Below, one piece after another: positions 1 through 9,490 of a stretch of DNA of 55,398 nt. The DNA lies in the NCBI GenBank assembly GCA_027080725.1, contig JALWRC010000068.1, positions 1 to 55,398 of the forward strand. The letters are read 5' to 3'. The stretch's first letter is position 1; each line of letters opens with the position of its first letter. Both the position numbers and the translations under genes were made by a program. The notes beneath the pieces were generated by a model. It ran no database searches. It was not told where the DNA came from and saw only the letters and a list, made by a program, of their open reading frames with translations. Source of the stretch: Saprospiraceae bacterium. Its GTDB lineage: Bacteria; Bacteroidota; Bacteroidia; Chitinophagales; Saprospiraceae.

Positions 1-1063
1 TGCTTATTTCTTTATTGGGTATGCCTAAATTGTACTCAACGCCAAACACCTCTTCCACTTTTCCGGTAATGGTCAGATATCCCGTTTGCCAGAGCAGTGC
101 GACTAACTCAATGTGATCAACATCAAACGTATTGAGAATTTCTTTGCTTGCAACAAAGTTTTCTAATTCCGGAATAAAATAATTCCGTGTTTTGAGCATA
201 TCAATCAGGAAAGAAGGATTTCCCGTCTCCCACCAATAATTGCTAAACTCAAACCCTTTATCAATAAACAAAAGGATGTCAAACGGATTATACACCTTAT
301 CCCCAAGGTAATTATATCCATTGTACCATTTTTTTACTTTCTCCATGTCCACCCCTCGTAAGTGCTCTTCAAAAACAGTCAATAAGTCGTTGTGCGTATA
401 TCCGCAGATGGTAGCATATTTTTCATCCAATGTAATGTCGTTCAGGTTATTCAACCCGCTAAAGAGATTCATCTTGGAGAATTTGCTCACACCGGTGATA
501 AAAACGAATCGGATATAGGGGTCGTTGTCTTTTATGACTCCGTAAAAGTCCTTCATCGCATCTCTCATTTCTAGTGCGACCTCTCTATTGGTGATATTAT
601 CGAGGATGGGTTTGTCGTACTCATCGATGAGAATGACTACTTTTTGATTGTATTTTTCACTTGCTTTTTGAATCAGCTCTTTGAAGCATTCTCCGGGATC
701 AGATGATAGACAATTAATACCAACAGATTTTTCTGCATCTTCTAAGGTGCTATTCAATCTTCTATTTAACTTCTCACGATTTTTAATCACCCCCGATCCC
801 AAACTTATCCTCAACACCGGATACTTCACCTCCCAATCCCATTTATCATAGATATATAGCCCCTTGAATAGTTCTTTTCGCCCTTCAAATATGTCTTTGA
901 GGGTGTCCAAGAACAAACTCTTCCCAAACCGGCGAGGGCGGGAAAGGAAGTAATATCCCGCTTTTTGAAGCAAATTGTAGGCAATTTCTGTTTTATCAAC
1001 ATAAACGAAATCGCCTTCTATTATTTTACTCAAAGTTTGGATGCCGATAGGTAAATTTTTCAT
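1..1063 (-). CDS. AAA-ATPase-like / PD-(D/E)XK nuclease family protein, 3' part cut by window edge
   Basis: The frame is open from an ATG at 1061-1063 to the left edge, about 354 codons, so the C-terminal nuclease domain is missing from the window. The N-terminus reads MKNLPIGIQTLSKIIEG, followed by a Walker A-like SRPRRFGKSLF and a Walker B-like ILIDEYDKPIL. This is the AAA-ATPase_like (PF09820) pattern, which in the complete relatives here ends in a PD-(D/E)XK domain. It is one of four paralogues in the window and is closest to the one at 39572-41107, with long near-identical stretches (for example around 640-790 versus 40690-40840). The cellular role of this family is not established. Expansion into many copies is typical in Bacteroidota and suggests a mobile or conflict-related gene. 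Confidence 0.85.
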   Translation of the reverse strand, partial: MKNLPIGIQTLSKIIEGDFVYVDKTEIAYNLLQKAGYYFLSRPRRFGKSLFLDTLKDIFEGRKELFKGLYIYDKWDWEVKYPVLRISLGSGVIKNREKLNRRLNSTLEDAEKSVGINCLSSDPGECFKELIQKASEKYNQKVVILIDEYDKPILDNITNREVALEMRDAMKDFYGVIKDNDPYIRFVFITGVSKFSKMNLFSGLNNLNDITLDEKYATICGYTHNDLLTVFEEHLRGVDMEKVKKWYNGYNYLGDKVYNPFDILLFIDKGFEFSNYWWETGNPSFLIDMLKTRNYFIPELENFVASKEILNTFDVDHIELVALLWQTGYLTITGKVEEVFGVEYNLGIPNKEIS

Positions 1064-1689
1064 TTGTTAGCTTTTGAATAGAGGATCTTCAACACAAATA
1101 TCTATGCACTTATAAGAGCAGCCGCAGATATTACCAAAAACAAAGATACGCAATGCAATCGATGTCTATACAATGGTGTGTATTACTAAATTCAGTCATC
1201 TAAGACAAGCTGCTGGGATGAACTCCGATCCAAAGCTGACGAAGGAAGACTTGGGAGGGAGATTTACAAGAAGATTTGTTAGGCAGGAACGATTGGAGCA
1301 AACGTAGAAACTGCGCTTTTCTATTTTGAAAACCAGTAGCAATACCGTAGGAATACCATCTTTGTAGCCCTGAACGAGCAAATGCGAAGTGCTGTTTGTA
1401 GTATACGCATACAACGACGTCATGTGGTATGCATTACAAAGTGCATATATGTGAAATAAGTCCACTATCTTTCTCTATTTCGCATTAACACGTGGATATA
1501 TTTGTGTCCTTACAGCATTACGAGCAAAACCAGCGATCCGTTATTTATCTCATATTGAAGCCCCTTACCTTCGATAATGACAAAAAATAATACTTTTACT
1601 AATTTTAATGCAAAGACTGCGATACCTATGTATAGGTATTGCAATAGGAGTATAGGTATTTTAATTTTGTAGCTCGAAATTAAAATAAG
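1064..1689. other. Intergenic region with degenerate repeats and the feo control region
   Basis: I see no convincing gene here. Positions about 1315-1400 hold a diverged copy of a sequence also found at about 33660-33755; both contain the string TAGCCCTG(A/C)ACGAGC. Positions 1427-1448 hold one instance of the dispersed ATTACAAAGTGC motif. The last 70 bases are the feoA promoter and possible operator. Confidence 0.5.
1622..1669 (+). promoter_or_regulatory. feoAB promoter with possible metalloregulator operator
   Basis: TAATTTTG at 1662-1669 fits the Bacteroidota -7 element TAnnTTTG. TTG at 1639-1641 lies about 20 bases upstream, as expected for the -33 element. ATACCTA (1622-1628) and TAGGTAT (1633-1639) form an inverted repeat. 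The string TATAGGTATT occurs at 1631-1640 and again at 1651-1660, exactly 20 bases (about two helical turns) apart, overlapping the promoter. This looks like an operator. That an iron or manganese regulator (Fur or DtxR family) binds it is inference. Confidence 0.5.
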
Positions 1690-1899
1690 ATGAGTTCGCA
1701 AGTAGCTAATGAAAGGTTGACCATTAAGGGATATAGAGACAAACAAGTAGCGAGAAAACTGGTATCTATGGGTATTCTTCCGGGTATGACCATGAAGATT
1801 GTTAGAATTTCACCTTTTGGGCGTTCGTTTTACATTAAAGTTGGCAATCAGATTGTGGCAATGCGGACGGATGAGTATGATCAGATTGTATTTGAATAA
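1690..1899 (+). CDS. feoA: FeoA-domain ferrous iron transport accessory protein
   Basis: This 69-residue protein is a single FeoA (SH3-like) domain. It shows the typical run of a short beta strand, the helix RKLVSMGILPGMTMKIVR, and the closing strand NQIVAMRTDEYDQIVF. FeoA is a small cytosolic partner that supports FeoB-mediated Fe2+ uptake. It starts at ATG 1690 behind a Bacteroidota-type promoter and is followed after 11 bases by feoB, so the two form an operon. In some Bacteroidota FeoA is fused to FeoB; here it is separate. Confidence 0.93.
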   Translation: MSSQVANERLTIKGYRDKQVARKLVSMGILPGMTMKIVRISPFGRSFYIKVGNQIVAMRTDEYDQIVFE

Positions 1900-1910
1900 A
1901 AGGAACCCAA

Positions 1911-4034
1911 TTGTCCGGTAATCACAGAGAGATTAATGTTGCAATTATTGGTAATCCCAATTCGGGTAAGACCACATTGTTTAATTTGCTGACGGGGTTA
2001 AATTATAAAACCGGCAATTTTCCCGGGGTAACAGTCGATAAACGCACCGGAAGTTTTATACATGAAGGGCAGGTTTTTAAGCTCATTGACTTACCCGGTA
2101 CCTACAGTTTACATCCTAATTCTCCTGAAGAAGCCGTAAACCTCAATTTTTTTATAGACACTTCTAGTTCTGACTATCCTGACCTTATTCTTTATGTAGC
2201 AGATTCTACGGCATTGAGTAAGCAACTCTTGCTTTTCGACCAGCTTAAAGAGTTAGGCATTCCAATCCTTTTGGCGCTAAATATGACAGATAGTGTTAAG
2301 AAGCTTGGAATAAGAATAGATACGAAAGCTTTATCAAAAGCTTTGGAAACACCCATTGTGCAAGTAAGTGCACGTACAGGAGAGGGAATAGTTACGTTAA
2401 GAAAGCAACTGCTTCATCTTAAAGCAGCAAACACCAAGCAATCTACTTTTTCCGCTACTTATAATACTAAAGACTTGGAATCAGTCATACCTATTATTTC
2501 TGAATTGACTGGTTGTAATAACGATTACCTCTGTTTGCTGGCTGCAGAACATATTGATTATATCCATGACTCATTGTTGGATATCACCAGCAAGAGGGAT
2601 ATAAAGTATCGCTTGGATTCCATAAAATTTCAGTCTTTAACAAGGCAGGTAGATGAAACTATGGAACGTTTTAAGAGAATAGAACCTATCATTGACAGAT
2701 ATGTAACCAAGAGTTTTAATAGACTAGGCTTGACAGAAAAAATGGATGCTATATTGACACACAGAGTGATAGGGCCTTTCATTTTCCTCTTAGTCACCTT
2801 TCTAATCTTTCAGTCAGTTTTTTCATTGGCGACGATTCCTATGGACTGGATTAACAATGGTTTTATTAACATAAAAAGCTATTTGAATCAGGTATTACCG
2901 GACACACCGGTTGTGCATTTATTTACAGATGGGCTCCTTTCAGGAATTAATGGTGTATTGGTTTTTGTACCTCAGATCGCCATTATGTTTTTCTTCATTG
3001 TATTACTGGAAGAATCCGGGTATATGGCACGGGTCGTTTACATGTTTGATGGTATCATGAATTATTTTGGTATGAATGGGAGGAGTCTGATATCCCTTAT
3101 ATCGAGCAGTGCTTGTGCCATTCCGGCCATTATGTCCACAAGAACGATTAAGAATAGAAAGCAGCGGCTCATCACTATTTTTGTAGCACCATTTATGAGT
3201 TGTAGCGCCCGGATACCGGTCTATACGATGTTACTGGCGTTATTGGTACCCAATGTATATATATGGAATTTTATTAGTCTTCCGGGGTTAGCCTTTTTTG
3301 GTTTGTACATAGTAGGAGCTATTTTTGCGTTTATAGTCGCAATGATTCTCAAATTTTCTTTAAAGACACAAGAAAAAGGGTATCTCATCATCAGCTTGCC
3401 GGCGTATAGAATACCCCATTGGAAGTCGGTATTAGGTGAAGTACTTAGTAAGGTGAAGTCTTTTATTTGGTCAGCAGGAAGAATTATTTTATTTATTTCT
3501 ATGGTATTGTGGATAGCAGCCAATACGTCTATGCCCGGACGTATGTCGGAAGTTGAGCGAGAGTTGCGTGCTGAGGCACCTTCTTCCATTGTATCAAAAT
3601 CCGATTTTGAAGCACAATTATCATCCAAAAAATTGGAGGCTTCTTTTGCCGGTCAGTTTGGTAAATGGATAGAGCCCGTTATTAAGCCGTTGGGTTATGA
3701 TTGGAAGATTGGGATTGCCTTATTAACTTCCTTTGCTGCGCGGGAAGTATTTGTGGGTACTTTAGCCACTATATATAGCGTGAATGATCACACCAACGAC
3801 AATCTGCTTACCAAAATGCGACAAGCTCGTAATCCAGACACCCAAAAGCCCGTATTTAACCTTGCAACCTCTTTATCTCTTTTAGTATTTTATATTCTTG
3901 CCATGCAATGTATGAGTACCCTTGCAGTGGTACGTAAGGAAACGGGAGGATGGAAGTGGCCTGTCATTCAGTTTGTTGTAATGACCGGTTTGGCTTATAT
4001 GCTTTCTTGGATGATCTATAGAATTTTCTCTTAG
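1911..4034 (+). CDS. feoB: Ferrous iron transport protein B, GTPase-coupled permease
   Basis: The 707-residue protein has an N-terminal G-protein domain: G1 GNPNSGKTT at residues 14-22, G2 region NFPGVTV, G3 DLPGTYSL near 60 and G4 NMTD near 124. A polytopic membrane domain follows, carrying the two Gate motifs (SSSACAIPAIM and FMSCSARIPVY) with conserved cysteines. Length and domain order match standard FeoB, which imports Fe2+ across the inner membrane. The start is a TTG at 1911; no in-frame ATG precedes the G1 motif, and AGGA at 1901-1904 is a rare Shine-Dalgarno-like site for this phylum. It is convergent with nadK; two palindromes fill the gap. Confidence 0.96.
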   Translation: MSGNHREINVAIIGNPNSGKTTLFNLLTGLNYKTGNFPGVTVDKRTGSFIHEGQVFKLIDLPGTYSLHPNSPEEAVNLNFFIDTSSSDYPDLILYVADSTALSKQLLLFDQLKELGIPILLALNMTDSVKKLGIRIDTKALSKALETPIVQVSARTGEGIVTLRKQLLHLKAANTKQSTFSATYNTKDLESVIPIISELTGCNNDYLCLLAAEHIDYIHDSLLDITSKRDIKYRLDSIKFQSLTRQVDETMERFKRIEPIIDRYVTKSFNRLGLTEKMDAILTHRVIGPFIFLLVTFLIFQSVFSLATIPMDWINNGFINIKSYLNQVLPDTPVVHLFTDGLLSGINGVLVFVPQIAIMFFFIVLLEESGYMARVVYMFDGIMNYFGMNGRSLISLISSSACAIPAIMSTRTIKNRKQRLITIFVAPFMSCSARIPVYTMLLALLVPNVYIWNFISLPGLAFFGLYIVGAIFAFIVAMILKFSLKTQEKGYLIISLPAYRIPHWKSVLGEVLSKVKSFIWSAGRIILFISMVLWIAANTSMPGRMSEVERELRAEAPSSIVSKSDFEAQLSSKKLEASFAGQFGKWIEPVIKPLGYDWKIGIALLTSFAAREVFVGTLATIYSVNDHTNDNLLTKMRQARNPDTQKPVFNLATSLSLLVFYILAMQCMSTLAVVRKETGGWKWPVIQFVVMTGLAYMLSWMIYRIFS

Positions 4035-4040
4035 GGTTAA

Positions 4041-4066
4041 TTATATGTTCCACGTGGAACATATAA
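4041..4066. other. Perfect 26-bp palindrome containing a parS-type site
   Basis: The palindrome is exact over 26 bases, centred between 4053 and 4054. Its core, TGTTCCACGTGGAACA at 4046-4061, matches the parS centromere sequence known for ParB proteins of several phyla (for example Pseudomonas). It lies between convergent genes. It could instead, or also, act as a transcription terminator, but it has no U-tract. No parA/parB gene is in the window, so the ParB role is inferred from the sequence match. Confidence 0.55.
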
Positions 4067-4079
4067 ACACATTTAAACG

Positions 4080-4115
4080 ATCTATTCATTGTTCCAAGTG
4101 GAACAATGAATAGAT
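4080..4115. other. Inverted repeat with 17-bp arms and a one-mismatch parS core
   Basis: The arms 4080-4096 and 4099-4115 pair perfectly around a central AG. The core TGTTCCAAGTGGAACA (4090-4105) differs from the site at 4046-4061 by one central base. It would form a strong stem in RNA from either strand and may terminate feoB and nadK transcripts. Alternatively it is a second, weaker parS-like site. Confidence 0.5.
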
Positions 4116-4122
4116 TAAATAA

Positions 4123-5022
4123 CTAATTGCGTCTATCTTCGCCCCAATGAAGCTTTTCTCTGATTCTTTTCATAAAAGAGGAAGAACCCACATAAACGAG
4201 TTGCGCCTTAAAAGGAGCTTTCTCCAGTGTTATTTCTTGTTCTCTGGTGATATAGGCGTGTCTCGAGTCAAGGGTGACCATAAAGTTATTGGCTCTTCCT
4301 TTTACTTGAAGCTTTATTCGAAGTGTATCACTTATTACCACTGGACGAACACTGAGATTGTGAGGAGCTACGGCAGTTATAACAAAATTTCCAGATTTAG
4401 GGAAAAGTATCGGACTCCCGCAACTCAAAGAATAAGCAGTTGATCCCGTAGGGGTCGATACCAATAAACCATCTGCCCAATAACTATTGAGCAATTCATC
4501 ATTGATATACAGAGAAACATTAATCATAGAAGACGAGTCCAGCCTTCGTATGGTAAATTCATTCAGGGCATAAGGGAAATTATCAAATATTTCTATTTTT
4601 GAGGTTATCCCAATAAGGGTGCGCTCCTCCACCAAGTATTGTCCTGACATGAGTTGGTTAAAGGCTTCTCGTATCTCTGTTTTTTTAACCCCGGCTAAAA
4701 AACCCAATCTTCCGAGATTAATACCAAGAACAGGTATTTGTCGTCCGCGAAGTAGATGGATAACGCGTAACATAGTCCCATCTCCCCCCAGTGCTATCAC
4801 AATGCTCCCCGGATGAAGAGATAAATTCCGGACAGAAAACCGGGCCCCGGTGGGTATTAACTCTCCTATAGAGGGATAATCTGTGGTGGCTTTAAGGAAA
4901 TCCTCGTGATAATATAAGTTGACATCATAGGATTGAAGTAATGTCAATGCCTCCTCCACATATCGCACATCTTCCTGATGTACTGTCCTGGCATATAGAT
5001 GAACATTGGTAAATGATTGCAT
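4123..5022 (-). CDS. nadK: NAD kinase
   Basis: NAD kinase phosphorylates NAD to NADP. The protein shows the diagnostic GGDGTMLRVIHLLRGR, the LGRLGFLA segment, the substrate-binding NEFTIRR, and the TPTGSTAYSLSCGSPI loop. I start it at ATG 5020-5022 (MQSFTNVHLY), giving 299 residues, the normal length. The frame stays open for 19 further codons to 5079, but those run through the promoter and into the inserted MITE, so they are very unlikely to be coding. It is convergent with feoB. A -7 element lies at 5046-5053, right beside the MITE. Confidence 0.95.
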   Translation of the reverse strand: MQSFTNVHLYARTVHQEDVRYVEEALTLLQSYDVNLYYHEDFLKATTDYPSIGELIPTGARFSVRNLSLHPGSIVIALGGDGTMLRVIHLLRGRQIPVLGINLGRLGFLAGVKKTEIREAFNQLMSGQYLVEERTLIGITSKIEIFDNFPYALNEFTIRRLDSSSMINVSLYINDELLNSYWADGLLVSTPTGSTAYSLSCGSPILFPKSGNFVITAVAPHNLSVRPVVISDTLRIKLQVKGRANNFMVTLDSRHAYITREQEITLEKAPFKAQLVYVGSSSFMKRIREKLHWGEDRRN

Positions 5023-5045
5023 TTTTCTTTGGGTTGGATAAAACC

Positions 5046-5053
5046 CAAAGATA
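5046..5053 (-). promoter_or_regulatory. nadK -7 promoter element
   Basis: On the minus strand this reads TATCTTTG, a match to TAnnTTTG, 24 bases upstream of the nadK ATG. The MITE target TA (5056-5057) begins three bases further upstream, so any original -33 element was displaced. A TTGACA within the MITE end, 20 bases before TATCTTTG, may substitute for it. Confidence 0.45.
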
Positions 5054-5055
5054 CG

Positions 5056-5219
5056 TAGTGCTTGCCAGAAAACTGTCAATTTTTATGAAATGAAAGATTT
5101 TGGATGAGCTTTTTCATTTTTCGAGACGAAGTGATGCCGGGGTATCAGTGAGTTGAGAAAAATAAAAAGATCGCCAAAAGATACATTTCTAATTTTGAAG
5201 CGTTTTCTTGCAGGCACTA
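5056..5219. mobile_element. 160-bp MITE copy 1, TA-flanked
   Basis: The element spans 5058-5217 and is bordered by TA on both sides. Its ends, GTGCTTGCCAGAAAAC and the reverse complement GTGCCTGCAAGAAAAC, match at 14 of 16 positions. A second copy of identical length at 52734-52893 differs at only two positions by eye. TA target duplication and short terminal inverted repeats without coding capacity fit a MITE mobilised by an IS630/Tc1-type transposase; that assignment is inference, as no transposase is present. It holds a plus-strand TAATTTTG (5190-5197) pointing at the gene starting at 5307. Confidence 0.8.
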
Positions 5220-5306
5220 CATAATAGAATAACGCACCAACCAAATGCGAAGAATTATTATATGTCATCCGAATAGATTGTATCTTCGCTTTTTTAAAAC
5301 AACGGC

Positions 5307-6267
5307 ATGAATCCAACGGAAAGCAAGCAAGTATGGTCATCACATTGTCAAGAGGACGATGATGTTCCGGTGTTTATGCAACCCTGGTGGTGGGATATCA
5401 CTGCAGGGGAAGAACATTGGGAAGTGGTTCTTGCTCAATCCAAAAAACAATCTATTTTGGGTGCCCTCCTTTATGCTCAAAAACAGTTTTTCGGAGTAAA
5501 ACGGCTGACTCTTCCGGTTTTTACCCCAATCAACGGCGTTTGGTTTTCTAAACATGATACCGACAAAGCCCATTCTTTCTATTCCAAAAGAAGAAAAATC
5601 CTATCCCAAATCATCCGACAGTTGCCCCGCGCCGCTTTTCACGATTTCAAGCTGCATTATACTTTGGAAGATTGGTTGCCTTTTAAATGGGCCGGATACA
5701 AACAGACCACCCAATATACGCAAACACTCGACTTAACACCGGATGAAACCACCTTGTATGAAGCCTTTAAAGGGGGAACAAGAAGTAAGATTAACAAGGT
5801 CAGAGAGAGGTTTGAAATGGTGGAAATCAAAGATATAAAACGCTTTTTGGATCACATTAATAGGGTCGCGGCATTTAAAAACATACCTTATACCAAGCAA
5901 AATCTCCACACAATCGGCCGGCTGCATCAGGAGATTGAACAAAGGGACTTGGGCACCATTTTGGCCGCAAAAGACGAAAAAGGAGATATCCATGCTATGA
6001 TATATATTGTTTTCTCCGCCGGGACAGCGCACTATTGGTTGGGTGGGGCCCATCCGGAATTTAGGGATACCAATGGTATGTATTTTTTGCTTTGGGAGGC
6101 GATCAAAAAGAGTAAATCAAGAGCAGGTGTTTTTGATTTTGATGGGAGTAATCACCCCAATATTGCCCCGGTTTTTACTGGTTTTGGCGCCATTCCACAA
6201 TCCAACCATTACATTTACAGGTCAAAAAATCTATTCTATAAGATTTTGAGACAAATCATCAATAAAG

Positions 6268-6278
<11 letters not shown>
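5307..6278 (+). CDS. GNAT/FemAB-like acyltransferase
   Basis: The 323-residue soluble protein has the double-GNAT layout of FemAB/BioF2-like acetyltransferases. A first half of alternating strands ends at TQTLDLTPDE. A basic helix, GGTRSKINKVRERF (about 155-168), is typical for FemX-type enzymes. The second GNAT half includes AMIYIVFSAGTAHYWLGGAHPEF and FDFDGSNHPNIAPVFTGFGA. Such proteins transfer acyl or aminoacyl groups to cell-wall or exopolysaccharide precursors; the substrate here is unknown. It overlaps the next gene by 11 bases, so the two are translationally coupled. MITE copy 1 ends 90 bases upstream and may supply its promoter. Confidence 0.75.
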
Positions 6279-7434
<1,156 letters not shown>

Positions 7435-7550
7435 GAAACGGAGTGCAAAATTTGCACTTTTTATCAACATGACCAAATAAACGGGGATATATTCGCAGCC
7501 TTTTTTGGTTGAATCAAGGTGTTCTGACAAAACATTAAACTAAGGGATAT

Positions 7551-8888
7551 TTAGTGCAACAAATATCTAAATCCGGCTTCAAAGGCAAGGCCCTGATATT
7601 GATGGCTTAGACCGGAGGCTTTCGAGAGGATATTGCCTATACTCTTTTCCGCTGTTATACCCAAATACGCTCTTGTTTTAGTAGAATACGTATGCTCAAA
7701 ATGAAGTTTACCCAAAGCCGTGAAGTATAGCATTTGTGGGTACACCGTTTGTTCTCCATAAGAAAAATCAGGTAATTTAACCGCCTGATACTCATAGGTA
7801 GTAAACCCTTTCGTACTCGTTCGGTAGTGCAGGGAAGTTCCCAACGAAATTTGTAAAGCATTAGAACCGAAAGGATAATTGTATCCTAAAAGAATAGGTA
7901 TTTCAATTCCTGAATAGTTGTTGTACACCTTGTAAACACTTACTTCTTCTATTGATTCCGATATGGAAAGGGAGGTGGGATAGGCCGCCTCAACATTTGC
8001 TCCTACGTAAGTCTTATAGATGTTTGTAACAAGATTCTTTTTTAAGGAAAAAATAGTATCGGTATAGATATCGGTTCTCCTGAAAAAAGCGATGCCAGAG
8101 GAAAAGAAAAGTTGTTTGTTAATATCTTTTCTCAAAGTCAAGCCAACATTCAGTTGTTCTAATGGTGTTTCGTGTGTATTACGGGTTGTTTGATAGAAAT
8201 TCTTTCGTAGATCGGATGACCTTTGAAAGCTGTTATGATGTTTTCCATAAGCAAAAACGAAGCCTAAAGACCAGTTTTTCTTCAGGTTCAGCCCGGATAA
8301 CAGATTGTTTTCTTTAGCAGGAAATATCTGTGAAAGACGGATAGATTTGAGATTATTGATCGTATGAACCAATGCGATTTCTATTGCCGGAATGGAAGGA
8401 AGAATCTTAAGTATAGGATGGGTGGGATAAGACAAAGAAGGGATAGAAGCTTGATTGGTGGTAGTTACTTCTTTTCTTACTTGAGCTTCAGGTATGGAAG
8501 AAGGTTTGGTAGAAATACTACCGGAAAGGTTTGCCTCATGTTTATGGGCTAGATAAATAGGTTTATTTGTTGGTTTGTCTCCGGAGGAAACAAGTGAAGT
8601 ATTTGTTCTACTTTGTTCTCTTTTTTTGTGTGGGGTAATAGAAGAAGGGGATTCCAGGGAGACCTTGTGATCCAATGATTGGGGAAGAATAGGTGAATAA
8701 ACCCGTGTTCCTATTAGGGATGCACTGATTATTAGACCTATGCCCAAGAAAAAGAACAGGATACCCCTCCTCTTTTTCTTTTTCGACAATTTATTCTGTA
8801 CTCCAATCCACATTTCATTGCCATCCACAGGTATCTTATGGGACCCGAGTAAGGAGCGAAGGAGCGTATCAAATTCTTTTGGTGTCAT
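7551..8888 (-). CDS. Membrane-anchored protein with C-terminal outer-membrane beta-barrel-like region
   Basis: The 445-residue protein has a cytoplasmic-looking N-terminus of about 38 residues, a basic KKKKRR stretch and one transmembrane segment (about 42-61). A Ser/Thr/Lys-rich linker follows, then a C-terminal half of alternating amphipathic strands (for example WSLGFVFAYGKHH, QLFFSSGIAFFRR, ALQISLGTSLHYR) ending in GLAFEAGFRYLLH, like an 8-strand PorT/OmpW-type barrel. It is the last gene of the lipoprotein, ECF sigma, barrel operon, 32 bases after the sigma gene. By position its N-terminal part may serve as the anti-sigma domain; that is inference. The operon arrangement is common in Bacteroidota. 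Confidence 0.65.
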   Translation of the reverse strand: MTPKEFDTLLRSLLGSHKIPVDGNEMWIGVQNKLSKKKKRRGILFFFLGIGLIISASLIGTRVYSPILPQSLDHKVSLESPSSITPHKKREQSRTNTSLVSSGDKPTNKPIYLAHKHEANLSGSISTKPSSIPEAQVRKEVTTTNQASIPSLSYPTHPILKILPSIPAIEIALVHTINNLKSIRLSQIFPAKENNLLSGLNLKKNWSLGFVFAYGKHHNSFQRSSDLRKNFYQTTRNTHETPLEQLNVGLTLRKDINKQLFFSSGIAFFRRTDIYTDTIFSLKKNLVTNIYKTYVGANVEAAYPTSLSISESIEEVSVYKVYNNYSGIEIPILLGYNYPFGSNALQISLGTSLHYRTSTKGFTTYEYQAVKLPDFSYGEQTVYPQMLYFTALGKLHFEHTYSTKTRAYLGITAEKSIGNILSKASGLSHQYQGLAFEAGFRYLLH

Positions 8889-8920
8889 AATAATACTATT
8901 AATTACTGGTTTTCAAAGTG

Positions 8921-9490
8921 TTATTCATCTAAAGGGTGGTGAGATAATTTATTGGTATCAAATTTATTCATTATTTCAAATCGCTTGATTAATGTCTTTC
9001 TTGCCCGTGACAAACGCGAACGAACGGAGCTATCCGTGATATTTAACAGGTTGGATATTTCCTGAAAGGAATAACCCTCTAAGACATGTAAATTCAATAC
9101 TTCTCTAAATCCATCCGGAAGCGATTTTATTAACAAGAGAACTTCATCTACTTTTAACTTATCGTAGGCTTTTGCCTTTGAGCTTAATTCCCTGACATTT
9201 TCAGACATGGAAAACTCATAAAAAGTACGTTTTCGTTTGTATTTTTTAACAGCAGAGCGCGCAACAATTCGTTTCATCCATCCTTCAAAAGAACCGCTAT
9301 CCATCCGAAATCCTTTGATCTCCTTAAAAATGATAATAAAAGCATCCTGCAAATGGTCTTTTGCTTCGTGTATGTCTTTCGAATAGCGATAGCTTACAGA
9401 CAACAAGCTGTCTGAGTACTGTTTAACCAGTGCTTCTTGACACTTTTTGTCATTGGCTTTGCAGCCCAGTATGATATCGCGTTCATTCAT
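8921..9490 (-). CDS. ECF-type RNA polymerase sigma factor
   Basis: The 189-residue sigma-70 family protein has region 2 (KDIHEAKDHLQDAFIIIF, DSGSFEGWMKRIVARSAV) and region 4 with a helix-turn-helix (LEGYSFQEISNLLNITDSSV, RSRLSRARKTL). It lacks regions 1 and 3, as expected for the extracytoplasmic-function group. Its ATG directly abuts the stop codon of the upstream lipoprotein gene, implying coupled translation, and the barrel gene follows. It probably controls this operon or a surface-stress regulon; the actual regulon cannot be read from here. Confidence 0.93.
   Translation of the reverse strand: MNERDIILGCKANDKKCQEALVKQYSDSLLSVSYRYSKDIHEAKDHLQDAFIIIFKEIKGFRMDSGSFEGWMKRIVARSAVKKYKRKRTFYEFSMSENVRELSSKAKAYDKLKVDEVLLLIKSLPDGFREVLNLHVLEGYSFQEISNLLNITDSSVRSRLSRARKTLIKRFEIMNKFDTNKLSHHPLDE

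Noticed and set aside
3221-3628. 135-codon minus-strand frame inside feoB
   Set aside because: A shadow of the feoB reading frame with no independent support.
5023-5079. N-terminal extension of nadK (19 codons)
   Set aside because: It runs through the promoter and into the MITE; the conserved start is at 5022.
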